DNA of 39,133 nucleotides from Pirellulaceae bacterium (GCA_030748485.1 JASMLW010000464.1:1-39133); one strand, 5' to 3'. Counted from the stretch's first letter, positions 1 to 9,201 are shown. The notes: generated by a model from the sequence alone, not told the origin. Numbers and translations: made by a program.

Positions 1-3
1 GCG

Positions 4-375
4 GTGGTTCGTTTACACCAGCCCGCAGCGCAAGCAAGGGGCGGCGGCGGCGTTACGCCGAGTACGTGGCGGTTGAAATCGGTTGAAAGTCCGTCGCGCT
101 GCGATCCCTCGCTCGCGCGTCGGGCTGGTGTGAGCGTTGGTGTGCGGGCTGGTGTGCGACGGCGTTCCGCTGGTGTGCAGTGGTTCGTCTACACCAGCCC
201 GCAGCGCAAGCAAGGGGCGGCGGCGGTATCGACGTTACGTCGAGTATGTGGCGGTTGAAAGTCCGTCGCGCTGCGATCCCTCGCTCGCGCGTCGGGCTGG
301 TGTGAGCGCTGGTGTGCGACGCCGTTCCGCTGGTGTGCAGTGGTTCGTTTTCACCAGCCCGCAGCGCAAGCGGCA
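4..375. repeat. Tandem array of ~160-176 bp stem-loop units
   Basis: The motif GTGGTTCG begins at 4, 180 and 340 and is followed each time by nearly the same sequence, so there are two full units (4-179 and 180-339) and a partial third. Each full unit carries an arm ACACCAGCCCGCAGCGCAAG (15-40 and 191-216) and, about 65 to 70 bases on, an imperfect reverse complement (106-131 and 278-303), so each can fold into a large stem-loop. The apparent reading frames here are repeat translations (TSPQRKQG, HTSPTRERG), not genes. From memory, similar sequences are scattered between genes in planctomycete genomes. Function unknown. Confidence 0.8.
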
Positions 376-399
376 ACGCCCCAGGACCGCATTTCGACC

Positions 400-463
400 T
401 TAGTCGTTAGTCATTCGACCTTAGTCATTCCTTAGTCATTAGTCGTTAGTCATTAGTCATTCC
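400..463. repeat. Short TTAGTCR heptamer repeat
   Basis: Seven copies of TTAGTCA or TTAGTCG start at 400, 407, 421, 432, 439, 446 and 453, mostly spaced exactly seven bases apart. The tract lies between the stem-loop array and lpxD and has no coding character. The rest of the gap up to the lpxD start at 589 holds only a weak promoter-like pair (TTGCTG at 485, TAGAGT at 509, 18-base spacer). Confidence 0.75.
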
Positions 464-588
464 CATGCTAGCACGCGTTTCGTCTTGCTGCTGTCGTCGC
501 GGTTGGGGTAGAGTCTGCTACTGCTCGCTGAGTGTCGACCACGACTACTCGACTGGGGCGAGTCGATTCGTACGGAAAGGAATCCGTG

Positions 589-1680
589 ATGCGAATAACG
601 CTGCAAGAGATCGCCGATCGCCTTGACGGTCGGCTGCAGGGCGACGGGGCGATCGAGATCTCCGGGGCGAAGATCATCCGCGACGTGTGCGCGGGCGAGA
701 TCACACTGGCGGACGATCCGAAATACGCCGAACAGTTGGCCGCATGTCCCGCGGCGGCCGTGCTGACTCACGACCAGTTCCCAGCGGTCTCACAGCCCCA
801 TGTTCTCGTCGACCGCGAGTCGCTTCACGAATCGTTTGGCGCGATCGTGTCGTGGTATCATCCTCCCCGTCAAGGTGTGACCGACATCAGTCCGTCCTCG
901 TGGGTCAGTGAGTCGGCGTCGATTGGCCAGGGCGTACGCATCGGGCCGGGCGCGTGGATCGGCGACGACGTCGCGCTCCGCGACAACTGCACGATTCACG
1001 CGGGTGTCAAGGTCTTGCCAGGATCCACGATCGGCGAACAGACGGTCATCTTCGCCAACTCAGTGCTTTACGAGAACAGCCTGATCGGCAAACGATGCCT
1101 GATTCACGCCGGGTCGGTAATCGGCTCCTACGGATTTGGCTACACATCGGACGCGAGCGGGCATCGGCTGTGCCCGCAAGTGGGATGGGTTGAGTTGGCG
1201 GACGGCGTCGAAGTGGGAGCCAACTCGACGATCGATCGCGGAACATTCGGCGCGACGTGCATCGGCGAAGGAACAAAGCTGGACAACATGGTCCACGTCG
1301 CCCACAACTGCCGGATCGGTAAACACAACTTGCTTTGCGCGCAGGTTGGTATCGCCGGCAGCACGACGACGGGCGACTTCGTCGTGCTGGCGGGTCAGGT
1401 TGGCATCCGCGACCACGTCCACATTGGCGACGGCGCGTCGGTGGGAGCCAAGAGCGGAGTTAGCTGCGACATTGGGGCGGGCGAGTCATTTTTTGGCATC
1501 CCCGCCAATCCCAATCGCCGCCAGATGGTGATGTTGAAGAGCATGGAGCGGTTGCCCGTGTTGCGCCAGACGGTCCGCGAGCTGACCCGTCGCATCGAAG
1601 AGTTGGAAGACCGGGGAAGTAATGCCGCGGGCGGCGGCGAGTCGAGCGACTCCGCCCAGGATTCTAAGGACGCCGCCTAG
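589..1680 (+). CDS. lpxD: UDP-3-O-(3-hydroxyacyl)glucosamine N-acyltransferase LpxD
   Basis: LpxD adds the second 3-hydroxyacyl chain, from acyl-ACP, to UDP-3-O-acyl-glucosamine in the lipid A pathway in the cytoplasm. The protein has an N-terminal LpxD domain (about residues 1-95), then a long series of hexapeptide repeats forming a left-handed beta-helix (about 100-320), and a C-terminal helix ending in a Ser/Asp-rich tail. The family motif GSYGFGY is present, and the catalytic His of HVAHN falls at residue 239, the same number as in E. coli LpxD. I chose the ATG at 589 because AAAGGA (576-581) sits seven bases upstream; an in-frame ATG at 532 would add 19 residues with no family match. The gene is followed by lpxI, the next-but-one lipid A step, 98 bases downstream. 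Confidence 0.95.
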   Translation: MRITLQEIADRLDGRLQGDGAIEISGAKIIRDVCAGEITLADDPKYAEQLAACPAAAVLTHDQFPAVSQPHVLVDRESLHESFGAIVSWYHPPRQGVTDISPSSWVSESASIGQGVRIGPGAWIGDDVALRDNCTIHAGVKVLPGSTIGEQTVIFANSVLYENSLIGKRCLIHAGSVIGSYGFGYTSDASGHRLCPQVGWVELADGVEVGANSTIDRGTFGATCIGEGTKLDNMVHVAHNCRIGKHNLLCAQVGIAGSTTTGDFVVLAGQVGIRDHVHIGDGASVGAKSGVSCDIGAGESFFGIPANPNRRQMVMLKSMERLPVLRQTVRELTRRIEELEDRGSNAAGGGESSDSAQDSKDAA

Positions 1681-1778
1681 TCGGGCGTTTTCACTCGACC
1701 CCGCCAGACCTTGAACAAACTTGTGTTGGACTTTCACCGCGCCCGTTCCCTCGCAGAGACGGGAAGGAACGATGACTC

Positions 1779-2672
1779 ATGAATGAGCCGCTCCAAGCAG
1801 TTCGGCCTGGTGAGCCGATCGGTCTACTCGCCGGTTGGGGCGAGTTGCCGTTGCGAGTGGCCGTCGCGCTGCGGCGACAAGGAGCGCGCGTCTTCTGTCT
1901 GGGAATCAAAGACCATGTTCAGCCGGAGTTGCTAGCCGAGCATTGCGAGGATTACCGCGAGGTGGGGGTGGCCAAATTCGGCGCCGCCATTCGCTATTTC
2001 AATCGCCACGGCGTGCGGCGGGCGACGATGGCGGGGAAGATCCACAAAGTCGCCATGTTCCGCCGGTTCGCCTTGCTGCGACACCTTCCGGATTGGACAT
2101 GCCTCAAGGCCTTCTATCCGTTCATCATCACCCGCTCGCGAGACCGCCAGGACGACACGTTGCTGCTGGCCGTCGTCAAGGTCTACGCGGACCACGGAAT
2201 CGACTTTGTCCCCGCAACCGACTTCGCCCCGGAGCTGCTCGTGAATCTCGGCACTCTCACTCGCCAACGTCCCAATCCAGTCAACATCCGCGACATTCAA
2301 TTCGGTTGGCGATTGGCCAAAGAGATCGGGCGGCTGGATGTCGGACAAACGGTGGCCGTCAAGAACCAGGCAGTGCTGGCGGTCGAGGCGATTGAAGGGA
2401 CAGACGAGTGCATTCGGCGGGCGGGTGAGCTGTGCAAGCAAGGAGGCTTCACGGTCGTCAAAGTCGCCAAGCCCCAACAGGACATGCGTTTCGACGTACC
2501 GACGATCGGCATGCAAACTCTGCAGACACTGCAGCAAGCCGGCGGCAAGGTGCTGGCAGTCGAAGCTCATCGCACGATCGTGCTCGACGACGACGCCACG
2601 GTTGAGTTCGCCAACCGCCACGGCATCATCATCACGGCGATCGAGAACGGCGCGGAGAGCGAGGCCGCCTAA
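1779..2672 (+). CDS. lpxI: UDP-2,3-diacylglucosamine pyrophosphatase LpxI
   Basis: LpxI hydrolyses UDP-2,3-diacylglucosamine to lipid X and UMP, the step done by LpxH in E. coli. The 297-residue protein has the DUF1009 layout: an N-terminal GLLAGWGELP segment (about 15-24) with a Rossmann-like half, and a C-terminal half with KNQAVLAVEAIEGTDE. The Asp of GTD (about residue 209) corresponds to the catalytic Asp described for the Caulobacter enzyme. The C-terminal DVPTIGMQTL and VLAVEAHRTIVLD segments are also typical. GGAAGGAA (1762-1769) precedes the ATG. Its position just after lpxD supports a small lipid A operon, and the use of LpxI rather than LpxH fits non-gammaproteobacterial Gram-negatives. 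Confidence 0.93.
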   Translation: MNEPLQAVRPGEPIGLLAGWGELPLRVAVALRRQGARVFCLGIKDHVQPELLAEHCEDYREVGVAKFGAAIRYFNRHGVRRATMAGKIHKVAMFRRFALLRHLPDWTCLKAFYPFIITRSRDRQDDTLLLAVVKVYADHGIDFVPATDFAPELLVNLGTLTRQRPNPVNIRDIQFGWRLAKEIGRLDVGQTVAVKNQAVLAVEAIEGTDECIRRAGELCKQGGFTVVKVAKPQQDMRFDVPTIGMQTLQTLQQAGGKVLAVEAHRTIVLDDDATVEFANRHGIIITAIENGAESEAA

Positions 2673-2867
2673 GTTGCAGCGACGGCCTACGTCCGTAAAC
2701 CCGCCGCCTGCGCGGCGAAACGCGGCTGTTCTGCTAGCACTCGGCCCGCTTGTCGGCATTTGCTCTTTTTATCTTTAGTCCGATTTGCTATTTACGCCTC
2801 TCCAAATCCGCACACCGCGGAGAATCTGCAAATGGACTCGCCATTGGCCCCACTCGGAAACTGATCG

Positions 2868-5423
2868 ATGAAACGTCTGGTAATGCGACTGGCCTTCACC
2901 GGAGTCTTCCTCACAGCAGGCGTTATCGCCATTGCGCATACGCTGATGAAAAGGCAGGAGACGGAGGGCGAGGGCCCCGAGGGCGAAGGCGTCGCCCTGG
3001 TGAACGGAGTCGAAGACCCCGACGACAAAAAGAAGTCGCCATCGGCGGGCGGGAGTGGAATCCAATCGCGATTCCAGATAGGTGACACAAAAGTGTCACC
3101 CGCGTCGGGAGAGTCCCAGGGCGGACTCGGCTCTGGAACGGATCAGAATCGCTACGGCGGATCGCCGGGAGTGGCGAGCGGCGGGGCCGGCGATGTCGGC
3201 GGCTACCGTTCATCCGGGTATGGAGCGTCCGGAGCCGCGGAGCAAATCAATCGCGGTCAGAGCGCCGGTGAGCCGAAGGTGCTGAAGATCGGAGACACAG
3301 CCGCGACGCGGGACGCCGGAGCCTCAGGCGCGACGGGAACGGGCGCCGCGACCGGCGGGTCGGCGATGAGCGGAGCGCTCAACGCGCTGCGAAATAGTCA
3401 GTCGACAGCCGGCGCCTCGACCGGTGCTGTGGCGGGCGGAAGCGGCGGTCAAGCAACCGGCGGAGCCACTCAACAACAAGCTCCCAACGTCATTTCCATC
3501 GCCGACTCAGCGACCGGCGCCGGCGGAGGAACGACCTCGTCACCGGCGGCGACAGGAACATCCGCGTCGCAGGGCTACGGGACTTCCTACGGAGCCGGCG
3601 GCGGTTACGGCGCAACGGGCGGCGCGGGCGGATACGGTTCGACGTCGACGGGGACAGGCACAGCAGCGGCTGACTCGGGAAGCGGCGGGAGTGGGACGGG
3701 CTCGACGGCCGGAGCCGGAAGATCAACCGGAACTGGAACGGGCAGCGTGGCGGGGGGAACTGGCGCCGGCGGCGTGGGTGGAGCAGCAGGCGCGGGCGGC
3801 ACAGGTAACGGCTCACAGTACGGGTCGACCCAATACGGTGCGGGTTCGTCCAGTGGCGCGACCGGCGGCGGAACGGGGCAGCGACCAACGCGCTCGGCGC
3901 CTAGCGCGGTCGAAATCCAGCCCACGTACAACAAGAACTACGGCGTCGGCGGAACCGGCAGCAGCGCCGGCAGCAGCGCCGGCAGCGGTGTCGACGTCGC
4001 CAACTCGCTCGCTTCGGATCAACCGGGATCGGACGATCTCGAAGGCGTCCAACGTCCGGCGTTGACGCTCGAAAAAGTCGGTGACCGAGAAACTCAGATC
4101 AACGTGCCGACGACGATCGAATTGTTTGTCAAGAACACCGGCAATGCGGTCGCCCACAACGTCGTCGTTACCGACTACGTGCCAGGCGGCGCGACGTACG
4201 ACAGCGCGGATCCGCAACCGCAACAGGGCCCGCAAGGGCAGCTGGTCTGGAGTTTGGGCGAACTAGCTCCAGATGAAACGAAGAAGATCACTTTGGAAAT
4301 CACGCCCCGGCAGGTTGGCGACATTGGCAGCGTGGCGACCGTGACGTTCGAAACGCCCGCATCGGTACGCGTCCGGGTGACCGAGCCCGTCATCGAAATC
4401 GAGCAGAAAGGACCTGAGAAAGTCCTCATCGGCGAAGAGATCGTGCTCGACTTCATGGTCCGTAACACGGGGACGGGCGTCGCCAAGAACATCGTTATCG
4501 AAGAAGACGTACCGGGCGGATTCAAACACACCGCCGGCAGTTTGCTCGAGTATGAGATTGGCAACTTGCGGCCCGACGAATCACAGCCGGTGCGACTGAG
4601 GATGAAGGCCGCCAAGGCGGGCGCGACCCAAAACAAATTCGTCGTCAAGGGCGAGGGATTCGTGGCCGTCGAGAAGATCCTCAACATCGAAGTGGTCGCC
4701 CCGCAGTTGCAACTGCAGGTGACCGCCCCGAAGACGCGGTTTCTCAACCGAGAACTCGACATGTCGATGGTCGTCGCCAACACGGGCACCGCCGAAGCTC
4801 GCAATGTCGATGCGGCCATCATCCTTCCCAAGGGCATGCGCTATATCGAGTCCAAGGGAGGCGACTACGACCGCCGCGATCACGTCGTCTACTGGACGTT
4901 CAAAGAACTCGCCGCGCAAAGATCTGAACAGGTCGGTGTGACGGTCGTTCCAGAAGAAACGGGCGACCAGGCTTTGTCCTTCCGCGCTCGCTCCGATCTC
5001 GCGCCGACCCAGACAACGGATGCCTCGATGACCATCAACGGGCTGTCCGAACTGACGTTCCGCGTTTCGGACGTCAACGATCCAGTCGAGTTGACGGGTG
5101 AGACTTCGTACGAGATCGTGGTCGAGAATATCGGTTCGAAGGAGGACCGCAACGTCCAAGTGGTCGTGTTCCTGCCGCCTGGACTCAAGTTCGCCTCGGC
5201 CAAGGGACCGACTGAACACGTACAGCAGCCGGTGGAAAACAACTACGTGGCCATTCAGTTCCAGCCCATCGCCAAGATATCGCCCAACGATGAGGCCGTG
5301 TTCCGCATCGACGTGACCGGCCAAGCAGCGGGCAATCATGTCATCGATGTCCAAGTGCAAAGCGATGAGCGTCCCAACCCGGTGACCAAGCAAGAGAGCA
5401 CTCGAGTATTCTTGGACAGGTAG
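2868..5423 (+). CDS. Large anchored or secreted protein with Gly-rich region and DUF11-like repeats
   Basis: An 851-residue protein with three parts. Residues 1-30 form a signal peptide or signal anchor (MKRLVMRL followed by a hydrophobic stretch). Residues about 35-385 are low complexity, rich in Gly, Ser, Thr and Ala, with Tyr-Gly motifs. Residues about 395-851 hold four copies of a ~110-residue Ig-like unit; each has the NTGxxxAxNVxxxxxxPxG pattern of DUF11/CARDB-type surface repeats. Such proteins sit in the envelope or outside the cell, and I infer a structural or adhesive surface role. No catalytic motif was seen. The 195-base gap upstream is relatively AT-rich and probably holds the promoter. 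A perfect 8-bp-arm hairpin (3081-3100) lies inside the coding region. Confidence 0.82.
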   Translation: MKRLVMRLAFTGVFLTAGVIAIAHTLMKRQETEGEGPEGEGVALVNGVEDPDDKKKSPSAGGSGIQSRFQIGDTKVSPASGESQGGLGSGTDQNRYGGSPGVASGGAGDVGGYRSSGYGASGAAEQINRGQSAGEPKVLKIGDTAATRDAGASGATGTGAATGGSAMSGALNALRNSQSTAGASTGAVAGGSGGQATGGATQQQAPNVISIADSATGAGGGTTSSPAATGTSASQGYGTSYGAGGGYGATGGAGGYGSTSTGTGTAAADSGSGGSGTGSTAGAGRSTGTGTGSVAGGTGAGGVGGAAGAGGTGNGSQYGSTQYGAGSSSGATGGGTGQRPTRSAPSAVEIQPTYNKNYGVGGTGSSAGSSAGSGVDVANSLASDQPGSDDLEGVQRPALTLEKVGDRETQINVPTTIELFVKNTGNAVAHNVVVTDYVPGGATYDSADPQPQQGPQGQLVWSLGELAPDETKKITLEITPRQVGDIGSVATVTFETPASVRVRVTEPVIEIEQKGPEKVLIGEEIVLDFMVRNTGTGVAKNIVIEEDVPGGFKHTAGSLLEYEIGNLRPDESQPVRLRMKAAKAGATQNKFVVKGEGFVAVEKILNIEVVAPQLQLQVTAPKTRFLNRELDMSMVVANTGTAEARNVDAAIILPKGMRYIESKGGDYDRRDHVVYWTFKELAAQRSEQVGVTVVPEETGDQALSFRARSDLAPTQTTDASMTINGLSELTFRVSDVNDPVELTGETSYEIVVENIGSKEDRNVQVVVFLPPGLKFASAKGPTEHVQQPVENNYVAIQFQPIAKISPNDEAVFRIDVTGQAAGNHVIDVQVQSDERPNPVTKQESTRVFLDR
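3081..3100. repeat. Perfect intragenic palindrome GGTGACAC-AAAA-GTGTCACC
   Basis: Eight-base perfect arms around an AAAA loop, inside the Gly-rich part of the DUF11-like gene, encoding IGDTKVSP. The A-rich loop and flanking GATAG stand out from the GC-rich surroundings. It could be an operator-like site, a small mobile palindrome, or chance. Confidence 0.6.
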
Positions 5424-5525
5424 TGTTGCTGGCCAGCCCTTCGAGCGGGCGGCGTACGGAATCGACGAGCAGAGCGATCGCTAGTTCCGCCAACGACAGG
5501 TCGCGGACTTCATCATGTCTCTGCG

Positions 5526-7199
5526 CTAATAGAGAACGATCGCGCGGCCGGGTCCGCCGTGGCAATCACGGATCTTCACGGCCGCGAACAGGAAGTAAGC
5601 TCGCTCGGGAATCTGCTCGAGATTTTGCAGGAATTCGACTCCGACCATCTGGCGGCTGCCGAGCGCCCAGTAAGTCATGGCGGCCCGTTCGGGATCGACG
5701 CCTCCCAGATCCGGAGCATCGGTCGCCACGCAGCGGACGCCCCGTTCCTTGAGGTAGGCAATCGCCGCCGGTCCCGGAGCGGGCCACCCTTCGCTCTTGC
5801 CGCTGAGCGGGTCGAGCCAGACGCCGGCGTCGTTGGGCCGCGGACGAAAGTGCTTGTCGAGATGTCCGGTGCGGAAAAGCACGACGTCGCCTTCGTTCAA
5901 CTCGCCTCGGTCGCCTTCAAAGGCGCGTATATGGTCGACGGTGATTTCCGGCGACGCCGGCCACGACCGTTCCTCGGTCGAGCCGACGAGCGACGTGACA
6001 TCGATGACGCGAGCTTCTCCGCACGTCCACGACAGGGGAACCTTGTCCGTCGTCATCGAACTGACGCCGCGCTTGCCGTACTGCTTCTCGTACTCAGCCA
6101 GCCAACCGCGCACGGCGGGCGCGTAGGCGACCGAGTCTTTCTCGGGCAGCGCGTAGGCCGGCGGGACCAGGTGCGTGCCGGCCATGCTGTCCATCATGTG
6201 CGTGTGGTGCCACATGTCGAGGTATTCGGAGTAGAGAAAGTCGACCTTCAAGTAGACCTGACGATGATTGCCTGTGCCGACGCCCGGCGAAGTGACGGGC
6301 AAGTCGGGAGCGAGTGTCGGCGACAAGTCGATGGCTCGCTTGTTGACGCACGAATCGATCAGGCGTTTCGGCAAATCGCCGCCGACAATACCGAACGCGC
6401 GGCCCTCTCCGTAGGGACCGCCCCGGTGCTTCGGTCCCATCATGCAATAGAATGCGCCCGTCGGAGGGAGCGCGGCCAGATTGGTGGCGCTCTCCGTCCA
6501 AATCATGCCGTACTTCAGTCCGGCGTAATGCGTTGGCTCGGCCAAACTCGGCAACGGCCCCATGCTCGCACTGTCGGTCCCCAACGTCATGACTTTGCGC
6601 GTCGCCAGGAACTCCATGCAATCCGGATCGGGATCGGGGTAACCCGGAGCCTTGTGGTCGATGACGTCGGAGACGAATCGGCTGCCGGCGGGCAGCGGTT
6701 GGTAGTACCGGTCCGAGTAATCGCTGCGAAACAGCACGACGTCGCCGAAGCGAAGCCGCCGGTGCTTCTTCTCAAAACGCGCCACGTGCTCGCGCCGCAC
6801 CAAAGGGCTCTCACCTTTGGGAGCCTTGTTGAGTAGGTCGCGCACATCGACGACACACGCTTCGCCGCCGAACTGCCAGGCGGCCGTCTTATCGATGTAC
6901 GCCAGGCCGAGCTCTCCCGACTTGGGGCGTTTCAACTCGGGCCGCGCGACCGAATGTGGTGGAACGTCGAGCTGAGTTCCCGTGTTGCCGTCGATTGTCA
7001 GCGAGTCGATGTTGTAAACGCTCGCCGGCCCGATGCGGCGAAGCCGGCTGATCTGAAACGCAGGGAACGGATGAGTCGGCCAAGTGCAGGGGTACTCGGG
7101 CGCGATCAGCAGCGACAGGTCGACGAACTTGGGCTCATCGGCCCGCAACGCCGGCGCGAGACTCAACAGGGCGAACGAGGTGATCAGCAATGGACGCAT
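5526..7199 (-). CDS. Secreted cyclase/kynurenine-formamidase-like protein with two modules
   Basis: A 557-residue protein made of two copies of the cyclase-family fold (PF04199 type, metal-dependent amidohydrolases such as KynB). I chose the ATG at 7199 because it opens directly into a signal peptide (MRPLLITSFALL...APALRA, cleavage near residue 20); an in-frame extension to 7433 adds 78 residues with no such logic. The family metal site is HxGTHxDxPxH. Module 1 has NTGTQLDVPPH (72-82), keeping the Asp and last His but lacking the first two His. Module 2 has MAGTHLVPPAY (339-349), keeping the middle His but lacking the others. Both keep GDVVLFR-type core strands. Substrate is unknown; it probably acts in the periplasm. 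It converges with the DUF11-like gene and diverges from the zinc-ribbon gene at 7466. Confidence 0.82.
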   Translation of the reverse strand: MRPLLITSFALLSLAPALRADEPKFVDLSLLIAPEYPCTWPTHPFPAFQISRLRRIGPASVYNIDSLTIDGNTGTQLDVPPHSVARPELKRPKSGELGLAYIDKTAAWQFGGEACVVDVRDLLNKAPKGESPLVRREHVARFEKKHRRLRFGDVVLFRSDYSDRYYQPLPAGSRFVSDVIDHKAPGYPDPDPDCMEFLATRKVMTLGTDSASMGPLPSLAEPTHYAGLKYGMIWTESATNLAALPPTGAFYCMMGPKHRGGPYGEGRAFGIVGGDLPKRLIDSCVNKRAIDLSPTLAPDLPVTSPGVGTGNHRQVYLKVDFLYSEYLDMWHHTHMMDSMAGTHLVPPAYALPEKDSVAYAPAVRGWLAEYEKQYGKRGVSSMTTDKVPLSWTCGEARVIDVTSLVGSTEERSWPASPEITVDHIRAFEGDRGELNEGDVVLFRTGHLDKHFRPRPNDAGVWLDPLSGKSEGWPAPGPAAIAYLKERGVRCVATDAPDLGGVDPERAAMTYWALGSRQMVGVEFLQNLEQIPERAYFLFAAVKIRDCHGGPGRAIVLY

Positions 7200-7465
7200 C
7201 GCGCGGTCCTCAAAAAAATGCTGGAGCGGAAGCAGGCGAGAGACGCGAGCGGTAGGATAAGCGCGCCCGATTGCCGAAGCAAGTTGCGCAGCTGCCCCAC
7301 CCATCTCCCCCAAATCGCGTCCATGCACAAAGCAATACGTTTTGACGATGGTCCCAGTGCGTTCTGAGAGGTTCGCCGGACGCCTGTCCGTTGACCGCCG
7401 CCTATCGGCTGGGCAAACTAGAGTGATCCTCACACCGAACCCGCTCTCCCAATCGCCGCGGTGAA

Positions 7466-9139
7466 ATGCCGGTAAAAATTCGCTGTCAATGCGGCCGAGT
7501 GCTGGTCGTTTCGGAGCGGCATCAGGGCAAGAAGATCCGCTGCCCGAAGTGTCAGTCGATCGTCAGTGCGCCGGCTGAGCAGGCTGGCCCAGCGCCGCCA
7601 CCGGTCATTGACCGTCCCGAAGACGCGATCGCTCCCGCCGAGCCCACACCACCGGTGGCCGATCAGGCGCGGTCTACAACCGCCCCTACGGCGGCGTCCA
7701 GTGATGCGCCGACTCCGGCGGCGAAACCCCCTTCGAAATCGAGTCGTAGCGGGTCCTCAAAGGACGAATCGAGTCGGCCGAAGTCGAAACGCGGCAAGTC
7801 GCGGAAGTCGTCGCGAAAAAGACGCTCCTCGCAGGCCGACAAATCTCAGCCGGCAGAACAGCCGGCGGAACAGCCAATCGAAAATCCAGCGACGGAAATC
7901 GCCGCCGCCACTCCGCCGCACGACTCATCGACGACTCAACAGGCGACGCCGAGTAAGTCGTCAAAGAAACCGTCCAGCAAGACAGCCGAGGCGCGACGGG
8001 CGGAACGCAAGCGAAAACGCCGCGCGAAGCGCGAGCGGGGCGACAAGTCGTCACGTCGCCCGCGACCCGACGACTCGCCGAGCTCGAGCGCGCCGGTTTC
8101 CGCTACGAAACCCGACGACTCAGCAACCGCCAAGAACAAATTGCTCAGCGAAGAGGGTGGCCGCGACGAGTCGTCCGGCGCAACGAAGCGGAAGACCGGG
8201 TCGGCCAAGCAGCGGCCGAACGTCGAGCCGCCGGCAGCCGAGGAGCCGAAACAGCGCGCCGCGCCACCGGCGGCGAAGGCGCCGGCAACAACAGACCCAC
8301 CTACAGATCCACCAAAAACATCGGCGGCGAAGGCTCCGCCCAGCGACGATCGACCCGCGGCCGATGTCACGGTTCCCGCGGCCAAACAGCCCGTTCCACC
8401 ACCGCTCGCGACTGAGCCGACCGCCAGGGAATCGGCGGCCCCCTCGCAGTCGCCAATTCCTCCGCCGCTGCCGCCGCCGAAGACCGCGGATTCAACGGAC
8501 CATCCGCCGCCGACAGCTGATTCTACGACGCCCGCTGTGACATCCGCGGCGTCGACGGCGACGGAGGCGACTGCTGCCTCGACGTCGGCGGAGTGGGAGT
8601 ACGAGGAGCAACCGAAAGCCGCGCCGCCCGTCCAATTCGATGGCGAGGAAGCGGGTGTCGTGCACGATTTGGATCGCGTCCAATCGGTCTACATCTTTGG
8701 CGCCGCAGTGGCCGTGTTGGCCGTCATCAGTGTCGTGCCGGGACTGGGGGACGTCGTCGATCACTTCCGCTCCTACGACTCGCCGGGCATTGACGTTTGG
8801 GCGCTGCTGACAATCGCCCTGGGCGGCATTCAATTCGCATACGCCGTTTATGTCATTCAAATTCCCGATTGGAGCACGGTGCGAATGGCGGCCGGTTACC
8901 TGGTGCTCGTGGCCGCTTTCTATGCGCTTGTTCTCGGCGTGGCCATGGTTGTCGATCGGCAGAACGGATTCGTTTCGTTCTTGCAGATCGATCAGGAACA
9001 GCAAGACGGGCGAGCGGCCGGGTGGAGCTTTATCATGCTCTGCCTGACCGGCGCGCTCTGCTACATGGCCGGTCGATTGGCCATGCGCTGGAAGCGAGAA
9101 GACGACGACGAGTGGGAGGAACTGGACGTCGAGTTCTAG
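7466..9139 (+). CDS. Zinc-ribbon membrane protein with long disordered linker
   Basis: Residues 1-32 form a small zinc ribbon (CQCG then CPKC). Residues about 35-385 are a charged, disordered stretch, first Ser/Lys/Arg-rich and then Pro/Ala/Thr-rich. Residues about 410-545 hold four membrane helices (near VYIFGAAVAVLAV, ALLTIALGGIQFAYAV, YLVLVAAFYALVLGV and FIMLCLTGALCYMAG). The protein ends in an acidic tail. The plan of ribbon, linker and helix bundle is common among uncharacterised planctomycete proteins; the ribbon should face the cytoplasm. No enzymatic motif is visible. The 266-base gap upstream separates it from the divergent cyclase gene and shows no clear motif. Function unknown. Confidence 0.78.
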   Translation: MPVKIRCQCGRVLVVSERHQGKKIRCPKCQSIVSAPAEQAGPAPPPVIDRPEDAIAPAEPTPPVADQARSTTAPTAASSDAPTPAAKPPSKSSRSGSSKDESSRPKSKRGKSRKSSRKRRSSQADKSQPAEQPAEQPIENPATEIAAATPPHDSSTTQQATPSKSSKKPSSKTAEARRAERKRKRRAKRERGDKSSRRPRPDDSPSSSAPVSATKPDDSATAKNKLLSEEGGRDESSGATKRKTGSAKQRPNVEPPAAEEPKQRAAPPAAKAPATTDPPTDPPKTSAAKAPPSDDRPAADVTVPAAKQPVPPPLATEPTARESAAPSQSPIPPPLPPPKTADSTDHPPPTADSTTPAVTSAASTATEATAASTSAEWEYEEQPKAAPPVQFDGEEAGVVHDLDRVQSVYIFGAAVAVLAVISVVPGLGDVVDHFRSYDSPGIDVWALLTIALGGIQFAYAVYVIQIPDWSTVRMAAGYLVLVAAFYALVLGVAMVVDRQNGFVSFLQIDQEQQDGRAAGWSFIMLCLTGALCYMAGRLAMRWKREDDDEWEELDVEF

Positions 9140-9161
9140 GCCCTGAGCCCTGCGCCCTGCG

Positions 9162-9201
9162 CCAGAGTGCTACCGAGTGCTACCGAGTGCTACAGAGTGC
9201 T
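9162..9201. repeat. Short tandem GAGTGCTACC-like repeat
   Basis: About four copies of a ten-base GAGTGCTACC/GAGTGCTACA unit lie between the convergent ends of the zinc-ribbon gene and the polysaccharide export gene, running into the last codons of the latter. No terminator-grade hairpin was recognised here. Confidence 0.6.

Noticed and set aside
4-375. CRISPR array
   Set aside because: Units are 160-176 bp with internal inverted arms; no 25-40 bp repeats with unique spacers and no cas genes.
4-403. Small open frames in the first 400 bases
   Set aside because: They translate the tandem stem-loop repeat in several frames (TSPQRKQG, TSPTRERG); no independent coding evidence.
5559-6836. 425-residue open frame on the + strand
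   Set aside because: Fully antisense to the secreted cyclase gene, no family motif, His/Arg/Asp-rich composition typical of a GC-rich shadow frame.
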